Below, one piece after another: positions 16,401 through 23,964 of a DNA stretch of 64,000 nucleotides. The stretch lies in contig NZ_AP025739.1 of the NCBI RefSeq assembly GCF_003574315.2, positions 1,612,001 to 1,676,000 on the forward strand, read 5' to 3'. Each line of letters opens with the position of its first letter. The stretch's first letter is position 1. Both the position numbers and the translations under genes were made by a program. Source of the DNA: Capsulimonas corticalis. Its GTDB lineage: Bacteria > Armatimonadota > Armatimonadia > Armatimonadales > Capsulimonadaceae. A model generated the notes under the pieces. The model saw only the letters and a program-made list of their open reading frames with translations, searched no databases and was not told where the DNA came from.

Positions 16401-18806
16401 CAGGTCTACGACGAGAGCGGCGCTCTGGTGCGAGAAGTGGACACGGCGTACACTGCGGACGGGGAAGTGGCGTCGGTGATGGGCAGCACGGAGCCGGTTT
16501 CGTACACCTACGACGGCCTCTCTCGCGTCTCGACGCTCAAGGACGGCAACAACCACGTCACGAACTACAGCTACGATCCGGTCGGCAACCTGGCCAAGAT
16601 CCAGTACCCAGGCGTCAGCGGCGTGTTCGATACGCTGACCTTCACCTACGACCACGACCAGAACCTCCAAACCAAGGTGGATGGCCGGGGGATCACCACG
16701 ACGTACGCGCGTGTCGACCCCGAGAGCCAGGTGACGGGAATCGCTTACTCGGGTCTTCCCGCAACGGTAACGCCGATCGGGACGACGAGCTTTGCGTATG
16801 ACGTATACGGGCGCCTGTCGTTAATGACGGACAACACAGGTACGACGGGCTACTCGAACTACGACGACCTGGACGAGCCCCTGCTGATGACGCGCAGCTT
16901 CACGGGCGGTCCCCAGAACCAGCAGATCTCGTACGCGCACTACCCGGACGGCAGCCGCAAGACGCTGACGACGCCAGTGGGCGTGACGAACCCTCTGACG
17001 GGGATCAACAGCGGGAACTTCACCTACAGTTACGACTTGGCGGGCCGGCTGACACAGCAGAAAGTCCCCTTCACTTTCTACAACATTAACCTGACCCAAG
17101 GCGACTTCCTGACGCATCAATGGAACGCGAACGGCTGGCTCAAGCGCACCGACAACTTGCTGACTGCTCCCGATGAGTATGCTTCCACGCGAACGAACTA
17201 CACTTACAATGCGCGCGGCTTTATTACGGCTCTCACCAACTATCAATACGACCCCGCCAATAACCTGCTGAGTAACATCGCCACATTTAACAACTTGACC
17301 TACGACGCCGTTGGAAATCGCCTTTCGCAGTACACGAATATGTACGCGTTCGGCGCCGCCCCCGATGGCAGCCGCTCTCTGCGATTTGGCTACGATACGG
17401 CGCACGCTTCCGCCTTGCAGAACCGCGACGTTCTTGCCAGTGAAGCAAGTTCGCTGCACGGCGGCTCTGCTTCTGCGGCGTATAACGACGTTTACACAAA
17501 TAACTTCCTGTACGATGGGGCGTACAGCATTACCCAATTCGCGATGGGCGGCGCGACGCAGGCGTTCGGGAATACGGTCGATAACCAGATCAGCAATTCA
17601 GGCTACCTGCCGGACGGCAACGGGAACATGACGACCTATCAAGGCGCGGCGTTCTCCTACGATCCCGAAGACCGTCTAACAGCGATTAGCAGCCCCATGT
17701 TCTCGGCCACTTACGACGGCAACGGCCTTCGAGCGACGAAGACTGCCGGGGGAGCGACGACCTACTTCCTGTACGACGGGGGCGCTCCTTTGCTGGAGGA
17801 GACCTTCAGCGGCTCGAACGCGACGATCTCTGCGGTGAACGTATGGGCTGCGGACGGCTGGCGCGGTCGGTACTATCCGACGGCCCCTGTCCCGTTCTAC
17901 TCAGCATACAACTTCGACCCCCAAGGAAACATCATCACCCGGCAGTTGACCAACAACACTGCCACCCGCACCTACGACTTCGCCTCTTACGAAGCGTACG
18001 GCAAGCGAACCGCCGACTTCCAGGACGACAACGGCGCCAACCCGGCGGCGTTGCAAGAGCCAGCTGGCTACGGTGGCCAGTACGGCTACTACACGGACCG
18101 TGAGACGGGCCTGTTGTGCCTGACGCACCGCTACTACGATCCGGGCACGGGCCGGTTCATCAACCGGGACCCGATCGGCTACCAGGGCGGCGTGAACCTG
18201 TACGGGTACGCGGGCGGCAATCCGGTGAACGAGAGCGATCCGAGTGGGTATGATTATGATAAATCGCTTGGAGATATGTTTGCGAGTTGGGATCGAGCTG
18301 CAGGTAATCTTGCAGATCGTGTCAATAATTCGTCTTCCGTACGATTTGTACATAGTACAGTCCACGCAGTTAAGAAAGCTTATATAGATTTCGCGACGCT
18401 CTATGGAAAAAGCCAGCAAGACTATGTGGTTTCCACGCTTGTTTGGTATTCAAAACCAGGCGCTTTTGATCCGCCAGCTCGACGTAATCGCGCCTCTGAA
18501 TATCCACATGGTAATTCAGACGAAATACGGGAAGAAGTTATAGCGAGACATACTGATGCTCAAGGCCGAGTTATTGATCCTGTAACCCAAGAAGAAATCC
18601 CTAAAGATCAAATTACTATTGATCACAAAGAACCTGTTGTTAAACATTGGAACCGTATAGGATACAATCAAACGGCGGCGCAACGCAGAGCCTGGTATAA
18701 TGATACTAACAACCTGACGGTTAAACCATGGAGCGAAAATTCTCGTTCTGGAGCGAGATTGCGTATAAAATATCGTCAAGATGTAGGTCCTAATTACACA
18801 CGTTGA
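13464..18806 (+). CDS. RHS-repeat polymorphic toxin with HNH-type nuclease tail
   Basis: A 1780-residue secreted protein. After a signal peptide (cleavage near RPAAA, residue 26) come two fibronectin-III-like domains (about 28-205), a malectin-like domain (about 205-365, VHVNCGGSS...), a long array of YD repeats, and the RHS core ending GLLCLTHRYYDPGTGRFINR, GYQGGVNLYGYAGG and NPVNESDPSG near 1590. Everything after that is AT-rich and unrelated to the orphan RHS: a linker, then an HNH/Endo VII-like domain with IDHKEPVVKHWN near 1718 and YNDTNNLTVKPWS and SGAR. The core normally forms a closed shell around the toxin, which is released by self-cleavage. The ATG has AAGGA about 10 bases upstream. 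The gene just downstream is probably its immunity gene. Confidence 0.9.
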   Translation: MRALKHRLLALFLLLFVSIASRPAAAVVPGTPTLTAASYTYTQTFLTWTAVSGNPTSFNIYRSTTPGAEVLVTNLFAGSTVDSGLASGTVYYYQITAVNASGESPRSAEVSAVTGLPVSLIRGGHQAVTVSWTPPGGSNAAGYNVYRVKQIGGAYAKVNASPIAGSSYLDTGLENGTPYFYEVSAVSAGGTESIRSTPYPITPNVHVNCGGSSVYPDSVGFFWAANTGSSTGTNISTAVQQNGSSAALPSSDQPLYQNQLQEATPGAGITYNLPVTTGAYTLVLGFSEISATAAGQRKFNVTANGQQILTNYDIFSTAGAANKVVSTAARVNVQSSGTLTLVFTGTVGSACVATISLQPITAPAADAPEPGYASPSVPLDRATSADGAGPASSFFVVVPSLVAENHPGVDIAAYNPVGPSVSYERSYRSNLTTLGYSAPGLGVGWTDNFDLNITSASASTWGPLTLVYGNQAKETFTPTVTGGTATFTHPAGAPYVVTGVPSGTVGQWTSITLTFKDHTQMTFTPADPAVTNVKYVYSKLTNLVGRFVSINRDTAANGNRVLTVTNDVPTTLLQFNYTGALLASVQDLASATPSDNRQVNYIFDGGSRLVKVSEIFTVGGTVGADRWRYGYQAVNNKSYLGVVDVPDPSHPGGTSYSRGKLFYDQTGVVSLTTDAAGRQTSYLPNPNAQLVVAVNSNADGSQAMSHRQYYSSGLNLNAGFQDGGGQNETLSYSDANNPRLPTSDINRNGQSTGVTYNDAFGNPATVRTPRGVVVTNTYDFTNFPLGQVTNSQETHQTGGTTDATKQATSYTYYGPSDGALNGLVHTITSPAPDSTVALPSLVMTTITYTLPSSTSAGGQVLTVAEPGNNAGGTLTTTYNYTSDPSYDANGAPGSYSQNEVIGEPLTVTNPAGNVTHYRYDGRGNVILSIDAIGNKTNYVYNTADQLVQTIAPATNTSTPTARAYTQTNYQYPGGPAASEQVYDESGALVREVDTAYTADGEVASVMGSTEPVSYTYDGLSRVSTLKDGNNHVTNYSYDPVGNLAKIQYPGVSGVFDTLTFTYDHDQNLQTKVDGRGITTTYARVDPESQVTGIAYSGLPATVTPIGTTSFAYDVYGRLSLMTDNTGTTGYSNYDDLDEPLLMTRSFTGGPQNQQISYAHYPDGSRKTLTTPVGVTNPLTGINSGNFTYSYDLAGRLTQQKVPFTFYNINLTQGDFLTHQWNANGWLKRTDNLLTAPDEYASTRTNYTYNARGFITALTNYQYDPANNLLSNIATFNNLTYDAVGNRLSQYTNMYAFGAAPDGSRSLRFGYDTAHASALQNRDVLASEASSLHGGSASAAYNDVYTNNFLYDGAYSITQFAMGGATQAFGNTVDNQISNSGYLPDGNGNMTTYQGAAFSYDPEDRLTAISSPMFSATYDGNGLRATKTAGGATTYFLYDGGAPLLEETFSGSNATISAVNVWAADGWRGRYYPTAPVPFYSAYNFDPQGNIITRQLTNNTATRTYDFASYEAYGKRTADFQDDNGANPAALQEPAGYGGQYGYYTDRETGLLCLTHRYYDPGTGRFINRDPIGYQGGVNLYGYAGGNPVNESDPSGYDYDKSLGDMFASWDRAAGNLADRVNNSSSVRFVHSTVHAVKKAYIDFATLYGKSQQDYVVSTLVWYSKPGAFDPPARRNRASEYPHGNSDEIREEVIARHTDAQGRVIDPVTQEEIPKDQITIDHKEPVVKHWNRIGYNQTAAQRRAWYNDTNNLTVKPWSENSRSGARLRIKYRQDVGPNYTR

Positions 18807-18817
18807 GGTAAATGATA

Positions 18818-19594
18818 ATGAGTAAAGGCTTGCCTCTAATTTCTGTATCCGAATTAGGCAGTAATGAGCTCAAAAATGCTGATTTTATAGAAGCGGCTTA
18901 CCAATTTGCTGTTTCTACACCATCGCATGTATTTACAGATATCCTTGCAGACGCATTTAACGATTATAACTATATCTTAGTAATATCGCGTGATATGTTC
19001 GATAAAGATCTAGCTAGCACTGTAATTCAATTTGTTAGAAAAAATAACACTATTCTTGATGTTAATAAACCATTGACGATTCTACCTGGGTTGCAACATC
19101 CATCTTATGGTTTTGATACAATATTCTTGATCAATTGTGAAGTGCACGGTCTCTTCAAGGGCGATAATATGGACGTGTACCTTCGCACAATACAGGCTAT
19201 CCCTGCCTATCATTGCGAGTTTAATAGTAATGACGATATCGAGTTAGTAAGATACGTACGAAGCAGATTTGTGTCGACATTGGATTGGAAGCGTTCCCCT
19301 GCGCCACGTGTTTGGTTTAAATTTAATAATAAAATAACCAACAGCATTGGTAAAAAAATGGGGATTACTTCTATAGATCATGCTCTTCAAGAAGTTTTAC
19401 GCATCGCTGAGTATAAGACCGGATGGGCTGAATTCAAAAACTATCTTGATGAGCACATTAGATTGGACTACGAAGGTAATTCCTATCTTATAAGTATTCC
19501 TGCAAGGCAACCTATCAGTTTGCCTGAAGATGAAATCACAAGTTGGATAACCAGCTATCTTATTGACGGTTTAGAACAGGTGTTGTCTACCTAA
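18818..19594 (+). CDS. Probable immunity protein for the HNH RHS tail
   Basis: A 258-residue cytoplasmic protein without a recognised domain. It starts 11 bp after the RHS stop; the GAGG at 18805-18808 has correct spacing to the ATG at 18818 but not to the in-frame ATG at 18812. It shares the low GC of the toxin tail and is placed exactly where RHS immunity genes lie. The role is therefore inferred from position and base composition, not from homology. Confidence 0.65.
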   Translation: MSKGLPLISVSELGSNELKNADFIEAAYQFAVSTPSHVFTDILADAFNDYNYILVISRDMFDKDLASTVIQFVRKNNTILDVNKPLTILPGLQHPSYGFDTIFLINCEVHGLFKGDNMDVYLRTIQAIPAYHCEFNSNDDIELVRYVRSRFVSTLDWKRSPAPRVWFKFNNKITNSIGKKMGITSIDHALQEVLRIAEYKTGWAEFKNYLDEHIRLDYEGNSYLISIPARQPISLPEDEITSWITSYLIDGLEQVLST

Positions 19595-19994
19595 CAGTAG
19601 ATGCAGTTGTCGGTGGGGTGGGGGGTGTAAATGGAATTCGCGCTATTGAGTCTCTGCTGATTCGAAAACGAGCAGCCATATTTTTCCATTTGAAGCGCTC
19701 TATCTATAGTAATAGGCTGTGCGGCTCGGTTAATTATATGGTTGGTAGTTCGTTCATCGGCAGAGACTCACTAGTACTTGAGAAAATCGGAATCTACTAT
19801 TCATCGCTCAAGACGGAAAAGGAATGTCAATAGCCCATAATTTACGATTTGGCGCTTGCTTCTCAATGGTGAAACTACCTCGTTAAGCGTCATGTACCTT
19901 GATAATTTAACGTTTTAAATTCACGCAAACTCGATCCTGCTAAGAAGAGGTTGCTTCCTTATTACAATCGATTCCCACGAACTGCGCCACGAGT
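19595..19994. other. AT-rich debris between the two RHS units
   Basis: No supported gene. An open frame at about 19597-19833 reads TVDAVVGGVGGVNGIRAIES before turning basic; its glycine-rich hydrophobic start looks like the linker at the base of an RHS tail, so it may be leftover tail DNA. The last 160 bp show nothing recognisable until RHS homology resumes close to 19983. Confidence 0.35.
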
Positions 19995-22526
19995 ATGTTC
20001 CGAGCCTACACGCGCACCGATTATCAATACCCCGGCGGACCCGTCTCGCGCACCGGCCTGTATCCCGAAGCCGACCCCACGACGATCCCGGTGGTCGGCG
20101 CGACGCCGTTCCGCTACACCGACTATACCTACACGGCGGACGGCGAAACCGCGTCGGTGGCGGGGACCGTGGAGCCGGCGTCGTATACCTACGACGGCCT
20201 GTCCCGCGTCGTGACGCTCAAGGACGGCAACAACCACGTCACCAACTACAGCTACGACCCGGCGGGCAATCTCGCCCAGATCCAGTACCCGGGCGCCAGC
20301 GGCGTCTTCGACACCCTGACCTTCGCCTACGACGGAGACCAGAACCTGACGTCTCGCACGGATGGCCGAGGCTTCGTGACGACCTACAACCGCTCCTCCG
20401 TGGACAACCGCGTGGACTCGGTGACGTACTCTTCCGACGCCTCGCTCAACGTCTCGTATTCCTACGATGCGCTTTCGCGGATGATCGGGATGTCGAGCAC
20501 GGCGGCGGCGCACACGTACACACTCGACAACCTGGGGCTGCCGATGACGCACACGACCAGCTTCACCGGCGGTCCGCAGAACCAGACGCTGACCTACGCC
20601 TACAACCCCGACGGCAGCCGGACCACGCTCCAGACGCCAAGCTTCGGGACGGGCGGCTCGTACAACTACCAGTACAACGGCGTGGGGGATCTGACGCGGG
20701 CGGGCTTCCCGTGGACGGGCGGCTCGGTCAACCACGTCTACCAGACGGTGACGGGCTCCAGCCCGCTGGTGACGAGCGGCCGGCTGTCCCAGAGCCGCAG
20801 CGCGCGGGGCACGACCAACTACACCTACGACCCGCGCGGCTTCCTGGGGACGCTCTCGAACCTGTGGAAGGACTACCCGGACAACCCCGTCTCCAACGCG
20901 CCCGGCTCGCTGTACGGGGGCTCTCGCAGCGGGGCGTCCCTGACCTCGGACATGACGTACGACACGGGCGGGAACCGTCTGGTGGAGGACTCTTATGTCC
21001 TGAGCGCGCAGGGCGTGATCCCGTACCTTCACGACGGGAGCCGCACGCGCACGTTCACCTACGACAGCCGGGACCGTCTGACGCATGAGAACAGCCTTTA
21101 CACAGGCTCGGTGGGCACGGACTACCTGCACGCCGGCTACGACTGGTCGTTCTCGTACGACAACGCGGACAACCCTTTGACGATGCGCGGGGCGTCGCTG
21201 GCGTCTCCCAACTCCGACAACCAGTTCTTCGACGGCGGGGCGAATTACGTGTACGATGGGAACGGGAACCCGACGAAGTACATGGGCGTCTCCGGTCTGA
21301 CGTTCGACGCCGAAGACCGTTTGACCGCGATCCCCAGCCCGACATTCTCGGCGACCTACGGCCCCGACGGCCTCCGGGTCAAGAAGAGCACGAGCCTCGG
21401 GGACCGTTACTTCCTCTACGACGGCGACCAGCTTCTCCTGGAAGAAGACAGCGCCGGCGCCATCAAGTCCGCCTTTGGCTGGGCGGCTGACGGCCTTCGG
21501 GCTCAGTACATCCCCGGGGATCAGTACTACCTTTACGAGTACGATCCTTCGGGCAACCTCGTGCAGGTGCAGTCGGCGACCAACAGCGCGGCCCGCTTTC
21601 TGAACACAAGCCTGTACGACGCTTACGGCAACGTTCGCAACTCGCTGGGGGACACAAACGGCGTCTCCTCCTCGGCGCTGGCGGTGATCGGCTTCGGCGG
21701 TCAGTACGGCTACTACACGGACAACGACCGTGGCGGGAACGCCTCGTACAACACGGGCCTATTGCTGCTGACGCACCGGTACTACGACCCCCGGACGGGG
21801 CGGTTCATCAACCGGGACCCGATCGGCTACCAGGGCGGCGTGAACCTGTACGGGTTTGCGGGCGGCAATCCGGTCAACGAGAGCGATCCGAGTGGGACAT
21901 CTAGCAAAAACTCCATAGGTGATTGGCTAGACGGCAAAGTAGGTGGGGCCGTCACAAAAGCTGGATACGATTGGGAAATGTATGTGGAAGGTAAAACAAG
22001 TGAGGCACAAGCATACCAATCAATAAACAACGCTACCGATCAATTTACATTGCTAACACTGACTATCGCTAGCGAGGGCTTAACTGCGGACGGTGAAGCT
22101 CTAAATTTAGCAGCTATGAAAGCTGAAAATCGGACAGTTGCCGCCGCCGTATCATTTACGGGGGACGATCTTCTACTAGCGCGATATGGTAGTCGCGTCC
22201 CGCCATTAAAAGGTTATTTTGATGTGGTCGTTCATGGCACACCGAATTCGTTCGAGTTATTGTCAAACACGAAGTGGATCCCGATAGACCAACGGGCGCT
22301 GGCAACTATTATATCAAAATCTGGATATAAGGGAGGTCCGGTCCGATTAATCTCATGTTCTACCGGCGCTCTTACCAATGGTATAGCAAAGAATTTGGCA
22401 AATAAGCTTGGTGCCGAAGTAATCGCTCCCGATATGACGGTTTATGTACATGGGACAGGTAAATTAACAATCGGATCTGTATCTAAGTATGTGGGTAAAT
22501 GGGTACACTTCTACCCTGGAAAATAA
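19995..22526 (+). CDS. Orphan RHS cassette: truncated core with cysteine-protease-like tail
   Basis: An 843-residue frame that begins abruptly inside the YD-repeat region (RAYTRTDYQYPGGP matches RAYTQTNYQYPGGP inside the full-length RHS) and lacks signal peptide, FN3 and malectin domains. It runs through a complete RHS core (LLLLTHRYYDPRTGRFINR, NLYGFAGGNPVNESDPSG near 628) and then switches to AT-rich DNA encoding an unrelated 210-residue tail. The tail contains FDVVVHGTPN (His near 745) and VRLISCSTG (Cys near 786) followed by NLANKLGAEVIAPD, a His/Cys arrangement like caspase-fold or C80-type peptidases. There is no convincing RBS, so this is probably a silent donor cassette that needs recombination with a full-length gene to be expressed. 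Confidence 0.75.
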   Translation: MFRAYTRTDYQYPGGPVSRTGLYPEADPTTIPVVGATPFRYTDYTYTADGETASVAGTVEPASYTYDGLSRVVTLKDGNNHVTNYSYDPAGNLAQIQYPGASGVFDTLTFAYDGDQNLTSRTDGRGFVTTYNRSSVDNRVDSVTYSSDASLNVSYSYDALSRMIGMSSTAAAHTYTLDNLGLPMTHTTSFTGGPQNQTLTYAYNPDGSRTTLQTPSFGTGGSYNYQYNGVGDLTRAGFPWTGGSVNHVYQTVTGSSPLVTSGRLSQSRSARGTTNYTYDPRGFLGTLSNLWKDYPDNPVSNAPGSLYGGSRSGASLTSDMTYDTGGNRLVEDSYVLSAQGVIPYLHDGSRTRTFTYDSRDRLTHENSLYTGSVGTDYLHAGYDWSFSYDNADNPLTMRGASLASPNSDNQFFDGGANYVYDGNGNPTKYMGVSGLTFDAEDRLTAIPSPTFSATYGPDGLRVKKSTSLGDRYFLYDGDQLLLEEDSAGAIKSAFGWAADGLRAQYIPGDQYYLYEYDPSGNLVQVQSATNSAARFLNTSLYDAYGNVRNSLGDTNGVSSSALAVIGFGGQYGYYTDNDRGGNASYNTGLLLLTHRYYDPRTGRFINRDPIGYQGGVNLYGFAGGNPVNESDPSGTSSKNSIGDWLDGKVGGAVTKAGYDWEMYVEGKTSEAQAYQSINNATDQFTLLTLTIASEGLTADGEALNLAAMKAENRTVAAAVSFTGDDLLLARYGSRVPPLKGYFDVVVHGTPNSFELLSNTKWIPIDQRALATIISKSGYKGGPVRLISCSTGALTNGIAKNLANKLGAEVIAPDMTVYVHGTGKLTIGSVSKYVGKWVHFYPGK

Positions 22527-22528
22527 AG

Positions 22529-22671
22529 TTACTGGTCTAAACCCAATGAAGTAGCGAACAAGCACCAGGATAGCATTTGGGTTGCTCAGCTTCGCTGAGA
22601 TGGCGAAGGTATAGAACACTTAGAAATCCTACCGGCGCCTGTTCGCTACTGTGTGGAATTTAGACCAGTAA
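22529..22671. repeat. 143-bp MITE-like inverted-repeat element
   Basis: The ends are exact inverted copies: TTACTGGTCTAAA (22529-22541) and TTTAGACCAGTAA (22659-22671). After 8 unmatched bases a second matched block follows (AGTAGCGAAC against GTTCGCTACT). The 80-bp centre has a small hairpin (CTCAGC/GCTGAG) and no coding capacity. No clear target duplication is visible. It starts 2 bp after the orphan RHS stop, so it may also act as its terminator. Confidence 0.65.
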
Positions 22672-22716
22672 AACGGTGAACAAGTGCTTATAGATTCTAA
22701 TAAATGAGAAAATACT

Positions 22717-23082
22717 GTGAAGTTAAAAAGTGTTATGTTCAGTGAATTCGAAGATAATGATTCGTCGAATTCTAGCATTGCAAAATTTATTTCTACTGAA
22801 GAGATGCTTAATGAAATTGACATTGTCAATTATCTTGAAAATGGAATACCATTAATTGTTTGTCCTGGGCCTGCTAGCGATTTGATTGAGCCGAAAAATG
22901 GCATTATAGGCACTCGTCACATTTTAACTGATGGAGTATGGATGTGGAGAAGCGATCTTCAATACTATGTTAGGAAATACCATTTAGTTTTGCCTGCTGA
23001 GTTTATTCAGCACATGTATGAGCAAGAATGGATTCCTCCACTAGAAAACGAAATTGATTTTGAAAACTTAGATTATAGTTAA
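22717..23082 (+). CDS. Probable immunity protein for the orphan RHS tail
   Basis: A 121-residue acidic cytoplasmic protein, AT-rich, with a GTG start at 22717 (an in-frame ATG at 22735 is also possible). No family recognised. Its position after the orphan RHS tail, separated only by the inverted-repeat element, suggests the cognate immunity gene. Confidence 0.55.
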   Translation: MKLKSVMFSEFEDNDSSNSSIAKFISTEEMLNEIDIVNYLENGIPLIVCPGPASDLIEPKNGIIGTRHILTDGVWMWRSDLQYYVRKYHLVLPAEFIQHMYEQEWIPPLENEIDFENLDYS

Positions 23083-23148
23083 GTAATTGAACAAAAGAAT
23101 CTCAGGTCGCTTGCTTGCACTCTCTGGTGTATGTCGTACAATAGTGGC

Positions 23149-23367
23149 ATGAAATTCGTTTCTCCTCTTTCGGAGGCTGATCAGACCGATCTCACAGCCG
23201 TGTATCGCAACGGCCCTTCTCATCGCCAGCATCAACGCGCTCAAGCCGTACTCCTGAGCGCCCAGGGATATACGCTCGATCAGCTCTCCCAGATCGTGCA
23301 AACCGATCCCGCCACCATCAGCCGATGGCTCGATCAGTGGCAAGAATATCGAATTTCTTTTGCGTAG
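23149..23367 (+). pseudogene. IS630-type transposase N-terminal remnant
   Basis: About 70 residues beginning MKFVSPLSEADQTDL, with an HTH region typical of IS630/Tc1-like transposases (HRQHQRAQAVLLSAQG, LSQIVQTDPATISRWLDQW). The catalytic DDE domain is missing; the frame runs into unrelated sequence (EYRISFA) and stops. GC content returns to the genomic average only over this piece. Confidence 0.65.
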
Positions 23368-23439
23368 GTACTTAGTGTAGGCAATTTTCGATTTGGGATT
23401 ATGCCTGTATGGCACAATAACGTAAGTATTCGCTAATCA

Positions 23440-23726
23440 TTTCGCTGGTGATCGACCAGCGCCCCTCGGATGGCGTGACGAAGCACTGCGATCTTGTCGG
23501 CTTCTCCGGCCAGTGGGGCGGTTACACGGATTGGGAGATCAACGCGTCGTCGGGCGGCTCGATCCCCAACCCGGTCCTGATGACGCACCGGTACTACGAT
23601 TCCCGGACGGGGCGGTTCATCAACCCGGGCCCGATCAGACGCTATGGTAGCTTGTATCTGTGGATGTTTCCGGTAGCGCGCAGGCTTGGTATGAGAAATG
23701 TCTTGAGTTTTTGTTGTGGTGAATGA
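23440..23726 (+). pseudogene. Third RHS core remnant
   Basis: The frame contains LVGFSGQWGGYTDWE, LMTHRYYDSRTGRFIN and then PGPIRRYGSLYLW, clearly decayed from the GFGGQYGYYTD, LLTHRYYDPRTGRFINRDPIGYQGG and NLYGF of the other two RHS genes. About 65 residues of the core are left; the rest is lost, and the frame ends at a stop at 23726. Confidence 0.75.
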
Positions 23727-23763
23727 TGCGTATATAAACAGGATCTGATGTTGTCAAAGAAGT

Positions 23764-23801
23764 AGCGCCGCTCCGGCAATTGTGGGGGCGGCGCTTCGTT
23801 G
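23764..23801 (+). terminator. GC-rich stem-loop, probable terminator
   Basis: AGCGCCGC (23764-23771) pairs with GCGGCGCT (23788-23795), followed by TCGTTGTTT. It separates the RHS island from the carbohydrate operon. Confidence 0.5.
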
Positions 23802-23964
23802 TTTAAAAGCTGGTCGGCTGCTTTGGTTGTGAAATCAAGAAGGGATTGCCTGGATCGTTGGCGAAGTCGGCTCCAATGAGGCTGCTGGGAGGGCTGGCGG
23901 AAAGCCATGGAGCTGTCCGTTGGCGGCGTGCGGCTGGAAAGATCTGGAGAGGCGGAGGCGACTG

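Noticed and set aside
19618-19833. 71-codon ORF between the RHS units
   Set aside because: No ribosome site, mixed composition and no motif; kept only as possible tail debris.
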